Source: Fragum whitleyi (Eukaryota > Mollusca > Bivalvia > Cardiida > Cardiidae). Taken from it: a stretch of DNA of 64,000 nt. How positions within the stretch are numbered: the stretch's first letter is position 1; each line of letters starts with the position of its first letter. The notes beneath the pieces are model-generated. The model was not told the DNA's origin. It saw only the letters and a list, made by a program, of their open reading frames with translations, and did not search any database. A program made the translations under genes and the position numbers. Location: the NCBI GenBank assembly GCA_948146395.1, contig OX411559.1:26123968-26187967 (forward strand). The letters are read 5' to 3'. Below are positions 1-13,004 of this stretch, piece after piece.

Positions 1-118
1 GGAGAAGAAGATGTGTAAAGAAATTGTTGACGGACGGACGGACGATAGACGGACGACGGACAGTGAGTGATCACAATAGCTCACCTTGAGCACTTTGTGC
101 TCAGGTGAGCTAAAAAAA
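1..118 (-). mobile_element. Family A element, 5' end only
   Basis: Short-repeat GACGGACGGACGGACGATAG and the palindrome AGCTCACCTTGAGCAC...GTGCTCAGGTGAGCT at 79-113, which is the 5' end of family A. The body lies beyond the left edge. Confidence 0.8.
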
Positions 119-344
119 ACTTAAGAAACTTTTGCCTGTAGTATCATTCATGATTTTGCCCTAAGTAATGGGTCGTTGCACATAAGGTTAGGATTAATCA
201 GCTTTTATTTATAATTACTCAATTCACAGATAGTCAACAAAAAATAAATTTAGACCTTTTATCAAAGGTTATTAGCCAAACCCTTAAAACTTCAGCTTGG
301 ACAAGCTGAAGTGACAAGGCTATGGTAACCAAACAATGAAATGT

Positions 345-434
345 GTTCACTTTCTCTAGCACATAAACTCTTTTGGTCTTAGGATACAGTTATTTCCTAA
401 GACCAAAAGGATTTATGTGCTAGAGAAAGTGAAC
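345..434. repeat. Long near-perfect hairpin
   Basis: Arms GTTCACTTTCTCTAGCACAT and ATGTGCTAGAGAAAGTGAAC with a continuing TTTTGGTCTTAGGA/TCCTAAGACCAAAA pair; about 38 bp stem with a 10-nt loop. Probably a small palindromic MITE next to the tRNA-like sequence. Confidence 0.9.
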
Positions 435-462
435 AGTGATACAGTTATTTTATACCAGCCCA

Positions 463-540
463 ATTAGCTCAGTTGGTAGAGCAATGGACTTCAAAACCAT
501 TGGAGTTCGGCGGCGTGGGTTCGATTCCCGGGCTGGTACA
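463..540 (+). tRNA. tRNA-like sequence with TCA anticodon, probably not functional
   Basis: A good A box (TAGCTCAGTTGGTAGAGC), an anticodon loop CTTCAAA (anticodon TCA) on an ATGG/CCAT stem, and a good B box (GTGGGTTCGATTCCCG). Outer arms TACCAGCCC and GGGCTGGTA pair over 9 bp, but 3 extra bases sit before the D stem and the variable region is enlarged. It directly abuts the 3' end of a family A element. It may be a tRNA pseudogene or SINE head. Confidence 0.4.
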
Positions 541-543
541 CTA

Positions 544-2314
544 ACAAGAGGGCCATAGTGGCCCTAAATCGCTCACCTGAGTGAACTGTCAAAAATCTGT
601 TTAAAGTAGACTTAGAAAGGATGAGGAATTCTGACAAAATTTCAGGTTGATTGGGCAAAAAATGATGCCTCTACACAGCTTACAAGGTTTTTCTAAGATT
701 TGATCCCATGATCAAGTTTTTGACCCAACTTGACCCAATTTTAAACTTGACCTAGATTTCATCAAGATTATCATTCTGACCAATTTTCAGATTAATTGAG
801 CTAAAAATATGGCTTCCAGAGTGTCTACAAGGTTTTTCTATGATTGTGACCTAGTGACCTCATTTTTGACCCCACTGGACCCAATTTCAAACTTGACCTA
901 AATTTCATTAAGAATATCATTCCGACCAGTTTTCAGGTTGATTGAGCAAAAAATACAGATTTGAGAGTGTCTACAAGGTTTTTCAAAGATTTGACCCGTG
1001 ACCTCATTTTTGACCCTACTTGACCCAATTTTAAACTTATCCAAGATTTTATCAAGGCCATAGTTCTGACATAATTTCAGGTTGATTGAGCACAAAATAT
1101 GGCTTCTAGAGTGTCCACAAGGTTTTTCTAAGATTTGACCCTGTGACCTTATTTTTGACCCTACTTGACCCAAATTCCATCTTGTTTGAGATTTTTCAAG
1201 ACAATCACTCTGACCAAATTTCTGGTTTTCAAGGTTTTTCTAAGATTTGACCCTGTGACCTTATTTTTGACCCTAATTCCATCTTGTTTGAGATTTTTCA
1301 AGACAATCACTCTGACCAAATTTCTGGTTTATCGGACGAAAAATTTGGCTTCTAGAGTTTCTACAAGTTTTTTCTAAGATTTGACCCTGCGACCTTAGTT
1401 TTGACCCTACTTGACCCAAATTCGAACTTGTCCGAGATTTTATCAAGACAATCATTCTGACAAAATTTCAGGTTGATTGAGCAAAAAATGTGGCTTATAG
1501 AGTGTCTACAAGGTTTTTCTAAGATTTGACCCCGTGACCTTATTTTTGACCCTACTTGACCAAATTTTGAGCTTGTCCGAGATTTTATCAAGACAATCAT
1601 TCTGACAAAATTTCAGGTTGATCAGGCAAAAAATATGGCTTCTAGCCTGTCTACAAGGTTTTTCTAAGATTTGACCCTGTGACCTTAGTTTTGACCCTAC
1701 TTGACGAAATTTCGAACTTGTCCGAGATTTTATCAAGACAATCATTCTGACAAAATTTCAGGTTGATCAGGCAAAAAATATGGCTTTTAGCCTGTCTACA
1801 AGGTTTTTCTAAGATTTGACCCTGTGACCTTAGTTTTGACCCTACTTGACCCAAATTCAAACTTGTCCAAGATTTTATCTAGACAATCCTTCTGACAAAA
1901 TTTAAGGTTGATTGAGCAAAAAATGTGGCTTATAGAGTGTCTACAAGGTTTTTCTAAGATTTGACCACTCGACCTTAGTTTTGACCCTACTTGACCCAAA
2001 TTCGAACTTGTCTAAGATTTTATCAAGACAATCCTTCTGACAAAATTTCAGGTTGATCAGACAAAAATTATGGCTTCTAGAGTGTCTACAAGGTTTTTCT
2101 AAGATTTGACCCCATGACCTCATTTTTGACCCCACTTGACCCAATTTCGAACTTGTCCGAGATTTTATCAAGACAATCATTCTGACCAAATTTCAGGTTG
2201 ATCGGGCAAAAATTTGGCTTCTAGAGTGTCTACAAGGTAAATGTTGACGACACACGACGCACGACGGACATCACTCGACCACAAAAGCTCACCATGAGCA
2301 CTTCGTAAAAACTA
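544..2314 (-). mobile_element. Family A element with 145-bp tandem array
   Basis: The 3' end (left) reads AGGGCCACTATGGCCCT then CTCTTGTT on the minus strand. The 5' end (right) carries ACGACGCACGACGGAC short repeat and an AGCTCACCATGAGCAC hairpin. The interior is about 11 copies of a 145-bp unit (core TCTACAAGGTTTTTCTAAGA), which also creates the shifting short ORFs of this stretch; they have no coding character. Confidence 0.88.
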
Positions 2315-2637
2315 ATTGTCTTTCGGATGAGACGTTAAACCGAGGCCCGTGAGATAGTGCTTTACACCGAGCACGTTAAAGAACCATGGCAGATCTCAGC
2401 AGTAGTTTCGTCATGTATCCTTGCACTATCCCCCGTAACAACTAACAGTCTTCTGGGGGCGTCGCTCATATGGGCATGTGCTACAGTAGCGACGATAAAT
2501 AAACAGAAATACACACATACAGTTATTTATTTGCACATGTTAACAAAAATTGCTGACTTACTTTTGAAAGAACCTAAAATATATACAAGAGCTGTAAGAG
2601 ATGGATTATGCTCCCCTAATAAGGCATTGTCATAAAA

Positions 2638-3797
2638 ACAAGAGCCATGTTGGACATGGCCACCCCCCACCACAAAAGCTTGATAGTAAACTGAAGCCTA
2701 ATAGATTAAGGATTCTTTTGTACTGTAAGAGATTTACCTCCAATAAAATCTAAGCAACAAAACTAACAAAGGACAATAACTCCAAAATTAAGCAAAGAAA
2801 GAGTTGTAGTGCTCGTGCAATGCACTTCTCCTCCATGATATCTATCCACCCATAAAGTTTCAAGTTGATAGCTATTATACTTTAGGAGATATGCTCCAGA
2901 TAAAATCTAAGTATCAAAAATATTAAAGGGCAATAACTCAAAAATTATGCAAGCAAGAGTTGTAGTTCTTGTGCAATGCACTTCTTCTCCGTGAGATCTG
3001 TCCATCCATAAAGTTTCAAGTTGATAGCTATTATACTCTAGCAGACATGCTCAGAACAGTATCTTAATATAAAAAATAACAAAGGGCAATAACTCCAAAA
3101 TTATGGAAGCAAGAGTTGGAGTTCTTGTGCATTGCGCTTCTCCTTCATAAGATCTTTCCACCCATAAAGTTTCAAGTTTATAGCTATTATACTTTGGGAG
3201 ATATGTCGGTGGTCAGATTGCAAGGACTCAAATAAGGTGTTATCTTATACAGCTAACATAAAGGTATCAGACATTAAACCCCCTTTTTGAATGACATATT
3301 TTTAAACACAAATTTCAAAAAGTTTATGGTAAAGGGCATCTGATTTGCTATTCAAATGTGAAATTTCATCAAATTCTGAACATAAAACTAGGAGAAATGA
3401 AAGAATAACTGTATTTTACAAGCTAAGGTTAAGGTAACAAACATTTAGCCCCCTTTTTCCATGATATATTTTTTGTACAAAAATTTCTAATTGTTTATAG
3501 TAAAGGGCATCTGATTTGCTACTCAAATATGAAATTTTATTTAATTCTGACAATTAGACTGGGAGAAATTTTAGAAAACCTGTATTTTACCGTAAGTCCC
3601 CTTTTCCCGTAATCAAATCCAAAAACCGAGACAGAAGCATCAACACTACATTATAGGAAGTTCACATGGTAAGTTTCATTTGATTTGGCTCAAGGGTTAT
3701 GGAGAAATCGCTGGGGACGGATGAACGGAATTACAGATGGATGGATGGAGAGACAGACAAAGGGGCAGCTATATGCTCTCCCTTCGGGCAGTATAAA
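2638..3797 (-). mobile_element. Family C element
   Basis: The 3' end (left, minus strand) is GCCATGTCCAACATGGC followed by TCTTGTTTT. The 5' end (right) has GCCCGAAGGGAGAGC and a TGGATGGATGGAGAGACAGA short repeat. Interior: about three units of about 140-150 bp (core AAGTTTCAAGTTGATAGCTA) and two of another repeat (core AAGGGCATCTGATTTGCT). Confidence 0.8.
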
Positions 3798-4114
3798 AAG
3801 TAATCTCGCCAAATAATGTAAAGACTAAGCCACACCCTGCCAGTTGAATAATAATGCAGAATAAAAGTAGTGACTTTTTAAAAGATTTCTGATAACAGAA
3901 AAGTAAATATTTTAATTCAAACTAGATATATTTTTCTACTGGAAAAGAGTGACCTATGATCAGCCTGTAATTATCTGACCAGTTTCAGTTTCTTGATTTG
4001 TTGTAAAACTTATCTCACGTTTCTTTTTTTTTTTATATTGGACATATCTATTGAAAAGCACAGAGAAAGTGAACAACTACTTTGATAGTAGAGATACCTA
4101 AGAATGAGCCATAC

Positions 4115-4243
4115 CTTAACAGGTGGTTTTCTGGTGATATGTGAGACAAGAAAGTTCATGGCAATATCTTCACAGTTCATATATTCATCTACTTTCTCTC
4201 TGATAGCTTGTGGCATGGAGTAGGTGTAAAGATAGGCGTAATA
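4115..4243 (-). CDS. EXTL3: EXTL3 exon 8 (last one visible)
   Basis: 129 nt, exactly 43 codons, acceptor TTTACAG, donor GTTAAG|GTATGG. Encodes [20 protein letters not shown] and then [20 protein letters not shown]. The donor shows that at least one more coding exon follows, outside the window. Confidence 0.94.
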
Positions 4244-7200
4244 CTGTAAATAGAACGAAATAAGGTTGTGAAAAATGTGAAAAGGTATACTTTAGCTGTT
4301 TTGGACAATACTTCATAGTTCATATGTGCACATGAAGAGCAGTGTACCAAATTCTTCAACAACAGTCTATCTTGCTCCAGCTACCATGTCTTTTAAGTGA
4401 CTAGATTTATTAAGTGACTGTTTTCAAAATCCCCTTTCTTAAATCAAACTATCTTCAAAGGTAAATAATACTGGTACAAAAATTATCATTAACTAACCCT
4501 ATGTTGTTAAAACTCAATAGTCATCTTATTCAGACAATTTTAACATGTGTTTACAATATAGGATTATTTAGGGATCGCAATAGTCAATATAATGCTTCTT
4601 GTATGTAAACAAAACATGTACCAAGTGACCATTGTCTTTAAAGACCGCCTATTGGTGACCCAGTAAGTGGTTGTTTAACACAAGTTTTACTGTATGTGGA
4701 TTCAGATTTGAACCTCAAAGATAAATCTTACCTTATGAAAGAAGGCAGCACCAGTCAATACCATGGACATTTCGCAAGAATAGTTTGAGTTGTATAACCA
4801 AGAGTTGTGTTTAACATCCCAGGCATGATATCTACCGGGAAACCCAACTATACGGTCCCTCTCCTCTCTCCATACTCTATAAATACACATCATTATGTAT
4901 AAATATAAATTTCATACTTATTTATTAGAGTTGTATAACCAAGATTCATGTCTAACATCCCAGGCATGATATCAACCAGGGAATACCTTTCTTCTCTCCA
5001 AACTCTATAAATATACATCATTATGTATAAATATACATTCACACTAATTTATTAGAGTTGTACAACCAAGATTCATGTCTAACATCCCAGGCATGATATC
5101 AACTAGGGAATACCTTTCTTCTCTCCATACTTTATAAATATACATCATTATGTACAAATATTCATTTCACACTTATCATTAGAGCTGTATAACCAAGATT
5201 TATGTTTAACATCCAAGGCATGGTATCTACCGGGAAATCCCTCTTCTCTCTCCATACTCTATAAATATACATTTGTCAAATATCTTTACGTCGAATGTCC
5301 ATAAGACGAAGTTATCTCTACGTCAAAATATTTTTCAAGTCCCAATCTATTTACTCTTTATTTCTATGTATTTCAACCTCCATACGTCGTTATCCATTGC
5401 TCGAATTTTTTCCGTTCATCGAACCAATTTCAAGGTCCCATCACTATTGTGTGCATTCACACCTCTTTAAGACAAACCCCAACCTTGATTGATGAAAATT
5501 GCAATCGAGGTAGTTTTTCACACATTCGACCTGTCAACCACAGTAATTGACACGCGCGATCTCAGTATTGGATATCGATTGTTTACCTGATTGGGTTTGA
5601 TTGTTTGTAACAGATAGATAATGTGAAAGGTTAAGTGATTTATTGTTTTGAAATGAAAAGGGTCGGCAAAATGCATAGGTTGATTGATTGAATGGGGTTT
5701 TACGCCGCTTTCAACATTATTTCAGTTATATCGCGGCGGCTGGAGCACCTTACAATGGATTCCTGGTATTTCTCACGCCAGTACTACCATTACATCCTTT
5801 CCTAGCCTCCAGCTACTATCTCACATAGATCTACGATTATCGACCCATTGGTGAAAGACAAATAGTCGGAAAGAATGAGTGCCGCCGTCGGGGATCGAAC
5901 CCGTGACCTCTGGTTTGACAGTCCGACGCGCTACCAACTGCGCTATGACGGCGGCACAAAATGCATAGGACCAACAACGTTAAATTTGTATTTCTCATCG
6001 ACAAGGCAAGCATGCAAAGCCAATGCCACCAGGGATTTGATTGGTGAAGTACCCGGTAGACACAGGGGCATAGCCATCAACATCAACCAACATGACGTAC
6101 CTAAGGAAGGACTGGATAACCAATATGAGAATGATTTGTTCAGGAAATTATAAATGCAGAAATCATTATCAGATATCTTTTGCTTGAGAAACGCGAAATG
6201 TAAACCTCTAACACAAAAGTCATTGTCTCATAGATCTAATAGCACATGTAAATTTGTAAATGAATGGCTTGTTTGAAAATGTTTTTGCTTTGTGATTTAA
6301 ATATATGTTTTATATGATGTTTACAAACAAATAAAAATGTAAATAAAAATTAATATCATCTTTTATATTCGATAAATTCATCACGCTAATCAAATACGTC
6401 CGTTATTTCGCCACAAGTTTCGGTCGTACCTAAGTGTGATGATTGCCGCATATGTCTTTGTCCTGAAGATCGCCTTTTATCTCTTCGTCGAACTTTCTAT
6501 ACGTAAAAGTATTTTGGTGAGTCCCCCGAAGTTTGACATATAGATATTCCACTGTACATCATTATGTACAAATATATATTTCACATGAATAGTTGGAGTT
6601 ATATAACCATGACAAATGTTTAATATGCAAAGTTAAAACTACCAGGAAACCCAACAATATGGTCCCTCTTCTCTCCAAACTCTATAAATGTTTAGATTTA
6701 TAAGTCAACGAATAAAAAAGCAATGGATCTTAACAACTTGATATTGAAGTTAAGATTGGAGTGAGGGAGATTGGAGCCAGGGGCGTTTTTCTATTGTAAC
6801 CACATTTAGAATTGTTAACAGTCTTGAATATAATTTTACAAAGAAGATCATTTTCATGAGCAGTACCCTATGACATAAAAGACACCTAGATTATTTTGCT
6901 GGTAAAGCAGTAAATTATCATTCTAAATTCAGATTTTGTTTTTAACAAATGGCCAATTACAGGGACATTTGACCAGTCCCACTCAAGTTGTTTCCAACAT
7001 GATATTGCAGAAAGCAGACAGTATAGACTATGATAAGACTACACATCAGTTCTTAGTCTAAACTGAATGCCAAAATATTTGCAAGGGCGTAACTCCCATT
7101 ACACAATTGACGCAAGTGTGTAAAAGAAATAATCCTCTCTTGAAAAATATCCCTGGTAAATGAGCCTAACATTATTCAAGCTGTAGATACAATGTTTTAA

Positions 7201-10200
7201 TTGTTCACCAACGCTCAAATCATAATAAGGGAGTGGACAGAGGGATTCATCTTCAGTAAAACTTCTCATATCACCTTTATCCTTTATATTCTTTGGTTGT
7301 CGCCTACTGAGTGTGTATAACTTTCGAAGTCCTAGATACGCCTATGATTTGTTCAGTAGAAATATGTCGCAAAAATGAGAAGAAGGATCAATATACAGTA
7401 CTAACCTGAAGCCAAAGACAATTTCATCATGCCGTAAATGAGAATCATCATCTATACTCAAAACAGCTTCCGTCTCAATAGCCTTAAATGGGAGAAATCT
7501 GTTGTTTAAACTGTTCTTTTTGGTCTTAACAACCTTAAAAGGCAAACAAAATACATGTACAGTAAAACCCCTCCTTCCGACCACCCTGGAACAAGAGCTT
7601 CGCAGAGCGGCGCATATACGCCTGAAGGGGCTTGTCAGTAAACTTGGCTTGTCAGTAACTAACATGAGCTTGAATGATAGCTAAAAATATTGCAAACAGA
7701 CAGACAGACAACTGGTGCCATAACATTTAAATATGAAAATATATTTAGTCCTAAGCACAAAAGAGTCATTATGGCAAGTTTCCTTTCATCATTCCCATCC
7801 ATAATGTAGGAGAAACTGAGCCAACAAGAAATTTTGTTTTTCATCAACTCAAGGGTGGATAATCGCAGATAACTCTAGAATAACTGGACCATTTTGAATT
7901 GAAAAGTCTTATGCAAAACTAGACATGATAGAGAGTAATTGTGTCTAATTTCAGCTCATTTCAATTGATAGTTAAGGATGAGTTGCACACAAAATACAGT
8001 GATTTTCATCTAATTCAAGGGCAGATAATTCAAGATTTCTCAGGATTGACTTGAGCAATTTGAATTTCAAAGGTCTTATGCACAACTAGACATCATAGGG
8101 AGTAAATGTGTCTAGTTTCAGCTCATTCCCATTGATAGTTTAGGATGAGTTGCACACAAAATACAGTGATTTTCCTTAAATTCAATTGCAGATAATTCAA
8201 GACATCTCAGGAATGACGAGAGCAATTCAAATTTCAAAGGTCTTATGCACAACTAGACATCATAGAGAGTAATTGTGTGTAGTTTCAGCTTATTTCTATT
8301 GATAGTTTAGGAGGAGTTGTGCACACAAAAACAGTGATTTTGGTTATATTAAAGGGCAGATAATTCAAGATTTCTCAGGAATGACTGGGGCGATTTGAAT
8401 TTCAAAGATCTTATGCACAACTAGACATCATAGGGAGTAATTGTGTAGTTTCAGCCTATTCCCATTGATAGTTTAGGAGGAGTCGCGCTCACAAAAAATT
8501 GCTAACGGAAGGACAGAGGGACGGACGGATGGACGGACAGACAGATGGACGACCGAGGCCATAACATAATACGACCCTTCGGGCGTTTAATAACTAGAAG
8601 CAATATTTACTTTTTCAAAAGTACCAAATAGAGCAAAGGTTAAATCAAATTGAGCCTATTCATTATTTTAAACACATTACATTAACTTGACAGTGGAAAG
8701 AAAACTGGCAATATCAAAGTTAACACTGCTTTTAACCGAAAAGGTTTGGGCAAAATCCCAAGAAAATAACCTCCCTTCAAAAAAACACAAAATTCACAAT
8801 AAATGAGCAATTTTCACACTCTTGGAAAACTTTTTCACCCAAAATTGTTGTTATAACTACTTGTAAATGATTGTCCAATTATTAATCAGAGATGAAAAGA
8901 GGACATACTTTTCACAAACCACATTAAAATTGCCGCACAAAAGATTAACATCAGTATGATTCTAAATATTGGAAAAAATTCCACAAAAGGAAGAAATTGT
9001 AATTTAGTCTGTTCCAACAAGACAAAACCACATGAGATGTTTCCCTACAATTCATTTACCTCATATAATTTGGACAAGTCTAGAAAATAAAAAAGATCTG
9101 AAGTGTCCAGAGTTTTCATGTCTTTAGAATTTCTTTTCAGTAATTCTAAATTCTCTTTTCAGATAGGCAGTATCTTGAATGTTTGTTTTTTTTCATTATC
9201 AGATAATCAAATATTACAACTCACCACCACTGGAACTCCAATATTGGGCCAGCCCAAATTTTCTGAAGGAGGAGCAGGGTTGTTCCAGACTACAATAACT
9301 TTATTGAGGTAGGGTAGGCCTTTCAGTCTAGTTACAGCCTGGATTAAAACATCTGATCTCTCATAGGTCAACATAACCACTGAAGGAGAAAAGAAAAGTA
9401 AGAATAAATATTGCATTTTTTTCTGAGGGAGGGGTAGGGTTTCAGACTACAATTACTTCATTTAGGTAGGGTAGGCCTTTCAGTCTAGTAACTGCTTCAG
9501 GGCTTGTGTTTGACTCTTAATCCGAGCTTTTGACCCTTGACATTCATTTATTACATCTTTTATCTCGTGTTGATATTTGAGAATGAAAAAAGTTTGATAA
9601 CCTCTGACCCTGACCTCTCATGGGTCAACATGACCACTGGTATAGAAAACAAGAGCACCACCTATGGTTGCAGCACTCCGCTACAGGTGCTGGATAATGC
9701 AAACATTTTAAAACATAAAAGGGGCATAACTCTTCCAGAGTTACCCCCCTTGATAGTCTGGATAGCTCTTGTGATGGTGAACATACATGCCATGTTTTCT
9801 GGCAACCCCAAAGTTTGGTTGAAATTCATCCAGCAATTTCTGAGGAGAAGATTTTTAAAGAAAAAGTTTATGACCGGACACACAGACGGACAAACAGACA
9901 TACGCACCACGGACACAATGCCATGACAATAGCCCCAGTGGCCTTCGGCCAGTAGAGCTACAAAAATAGGTCTAGATAAGAAAAGAAAATCAGTTTTTAC
10001 AGGTATTGATTTATGAAATGCAATAAAGTCATAAATGGTTAACTTATTGAAAGATCATATATTGATTGACATTTCTTTTGGAGTTAAGTCAGGCCCTGGT
10101 TAAGTATATATTTCCTCATTATACAGAACAAGTAAAAATCTGAGGACATTTCAATCCCTATAAAATTGAAATGTAATCATCTAACATACATAACATAAAT

Positions 10201-12970
10201 TATCTTTAAGTGTTTAATATGTGACACTTCACACAAAAAGGGATCATCTAGGTAGTCCGTTAAGTGTTGACCCTAGTCAAACTGACTAGGGTCAGAACTT
10301 TTCTCACTTTATTTTGAATCTAGAATAATCAATCTACCTTCCTGTGATAGAATTTTGAAATGCAACCTCTGGTTGTTGTTCTAGAACCCATCTCTTTTTC
10401 ATATGTTTATTTCCCAGAGTTCGAATATGGCCCCTTTTTGCATGACAGGTCACATATAACAAAACACTTCCTAATCTATTTCTGGAACTACTTGAACCCT
10501 CTTGTACAGCACAATTATAGAAAAGAGCCATTTGGAAACTCCATGAATCAAATATTCAATTATCCGATTAGATCAAGAAGTTAGAATACAGCTTATTTTA
10601 GTGGAACGTAAACTGTGAATTCTCTTTTCAAATTCAGAAGTAAAAAAACATTTTAAACGAGCTGAACTACATAATCAGCAATCCACAGGTAACTTACTTG
10701 TAAATTGTTCCCTAGGATGGTTCCCACCCAGAGCTTCACTAAACTCCTTCCCTGAGCCCCCTTCACCTTTATTGACTGGCCGGAAACCATACCCTGAACC
10801 TGGTAATGAAATGTTAATAAAGCTGGACTCGACATTAAGGTGAGTCTGGGAGTCCCAGACTCCTCATTTCTATAATGGACTCCTTTAATTTTGCAAGTTA
10901 GGAGTCCAATGGTACCCTTCATCATATGACAATAGGTTGACAAGGAAATCAGCTGGGAAGCTTCTTCTTCAATCATTTCAAAATTTTACTTCTGCTCAAC
11001 ACTTTAGTTTTTGCAAATAACATTTTTCTTAGATCTAATAGTCATCTTAACAAGAGCTGTCGGAGGACAGCAAAGCTCGACTATTCCTAGTGCTGGATAG
11101 TAACAGCAAATCAATATCGACATTGGAAATTCAATAAAATGAAAGTCAAGAGAAAAGAATCTTTGTCTAAAGGCTGATATTATGGCAGAAGCATGGGCAG
11201 AGTTTCAAAGCAATAGTTTTAGTAGGAACAGAGATACAACTAACATAAAACATTTGCACGTAAAAACTTAACAAAGAATTCCTAAGTCCAAAAAGGGTTA
11301 AAAATCCACTAAATTCTATACCAGAAAATTGAATCTTTATCACGAGGCTGTTGTTATGATATTTGAAGCATGTGCAAAGTTTAAAAGCAATAGCTTTAAT
11401 AGAATTAGAGATATAACTGATGTACAACATTTGCACGTAAAAACTTAACCAAGAATTTCTGAGTCTGAAAAAGGTTAAAATTCCACTAAATTCAATATCA
11501 GGGTAATAAATCTTTGTCAAGAGGCTGATATCATGGCACAAGAAGCATGTGTAGAGTTTCCAAGCAAAAGGCTTGGTAGAAATAGTGCTATAAATGATAT
11601 ACAATGTACAACATTTGCACATAAAAACTTAACCAAGATTTCTAAGTCCGAAAAGGGTTAAAATTCCACTAAATTCAAAATCAGAGTATTGAATCTTTGT
11701 CAAGAGGCTGATATTATGGTCACAGAAGCATGTGCAAAGTTTCAAAGCAATAGCTAAAGTAGAAATAGAGATATTACGGAAATACAACATTTGCACATAA
11801 AAACTTAACCAAGATTTCTAAGACCGAAATGGGTTAAAATTCCACTAGATTCAAAATCAGAGTAATGAATCTTTGTCTAGGTGCTGATATTATGGTCACA
11901 GAAGCATGTGCAAAGTTTCAAAGCAATAGCTTTAGTAGAAATAGAGATATTACAGAAATACAACATTAGCACGTAAAAACTTAACCAAGAATTACTAAGT
12001 CCGAAAAGGATTAAAATTCCACTAAATTCGATATCAGAGAAATGAATCTTTGTCTAGATGCTGATATTATTGCCACAGAAGCATGTGTAAAGTTTAAAAG
12101 CAATAGCTTTTATAGAGAAACAGAAATATTACAGATAAACAACATTTGCACGTAAAAACTTAACCAAGATTTCTAAGTCCAAAAAGGGTTAAAATTCCAC
12201 TAAATTCAATATCAGAGTAATGAATCTTTGTCTAGGTGCTGATATTATGGTCACAGAAGCATGTGCAAAGTTTCTAAGCAATAGCTTCAATAGAAACAGA
12301 GATTTTAAACACTTGCACGTAAAAACTTATCCAAAGCATTACGCCGACGCTGACGCCGATGCCCGGGTGACTGGAATTGCCCCCCTATTCTTCGAATAGT
12401 CGAGCCAAAAAAAGATCATCTTGAAATTGGTGATAAAACTGTTGTAGAAAAGAAGATATTGCTTGTATCAAGTAATTTCTGTTTTCCACAATAGTTTTTC
12501 CCAGAACAAAATTATGGACTCCTTACTTTTAGTTTGGACTCCTTGATTTCATATATTAGGGGTCCCCTTGACTCCTTAGTCATAGAAGTAAGAGTCAAAC
12601 CCTGTTAAGGATATTTGTTTCTGTATTAAATATAATCATTTATCTTTTTTTGTAAAAATACTTACTTTACTTACTAGTGCATGTAATTTCTTTTACTTGA
12701 ATTCATAAAATTACACTATCATAAATTGTACTTTTCATCTACTATTTCATTTGATGTTGAAAATTATTTTTCAACCCACAATATCATATTTTTCTCCTAT
12801 GTAATTTGAGTAATTGGAGGTTTTATCATCTGATTAGAACAGATAAGGGACAATTGTTTATTGCAAGAATCACATGAAAAAAATAGCTATTTTTCAATTT
12901 TACACATAAACTGACTATTTTTTAAATTTTGTTTACCGCAAAAAAAGATACAATAGTGAAATTTGAAAAT

Positions 12971-13004
<34 letters not shown>

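Noticed and set aside
463..540. Selenocysteine tRNA
   Set aside because: The TCA anticodon and long outer stem tempt, but the D arm, variable arm and T stem do not fit the Sec fold and extra bases precede the D stem.
1..4114. Final EXTL3 exon(s)
   Set aside because: No minus-strand match to the conserved C-terminal segment; the stretch is filled by family A and C elements, so the exon must lie outside.
5875..6153. 92-residue ORF on the plus strand
   Set aside because: It begins in the antisense of a tRNA-derived SINE head; no homology or codon signal.
11167..11622. 151-residue minus-strand ORF with repeated blocks
   Set aside because: It only reads through the 175-bp units of a family E element; the same frame recurs at 15542-15925.
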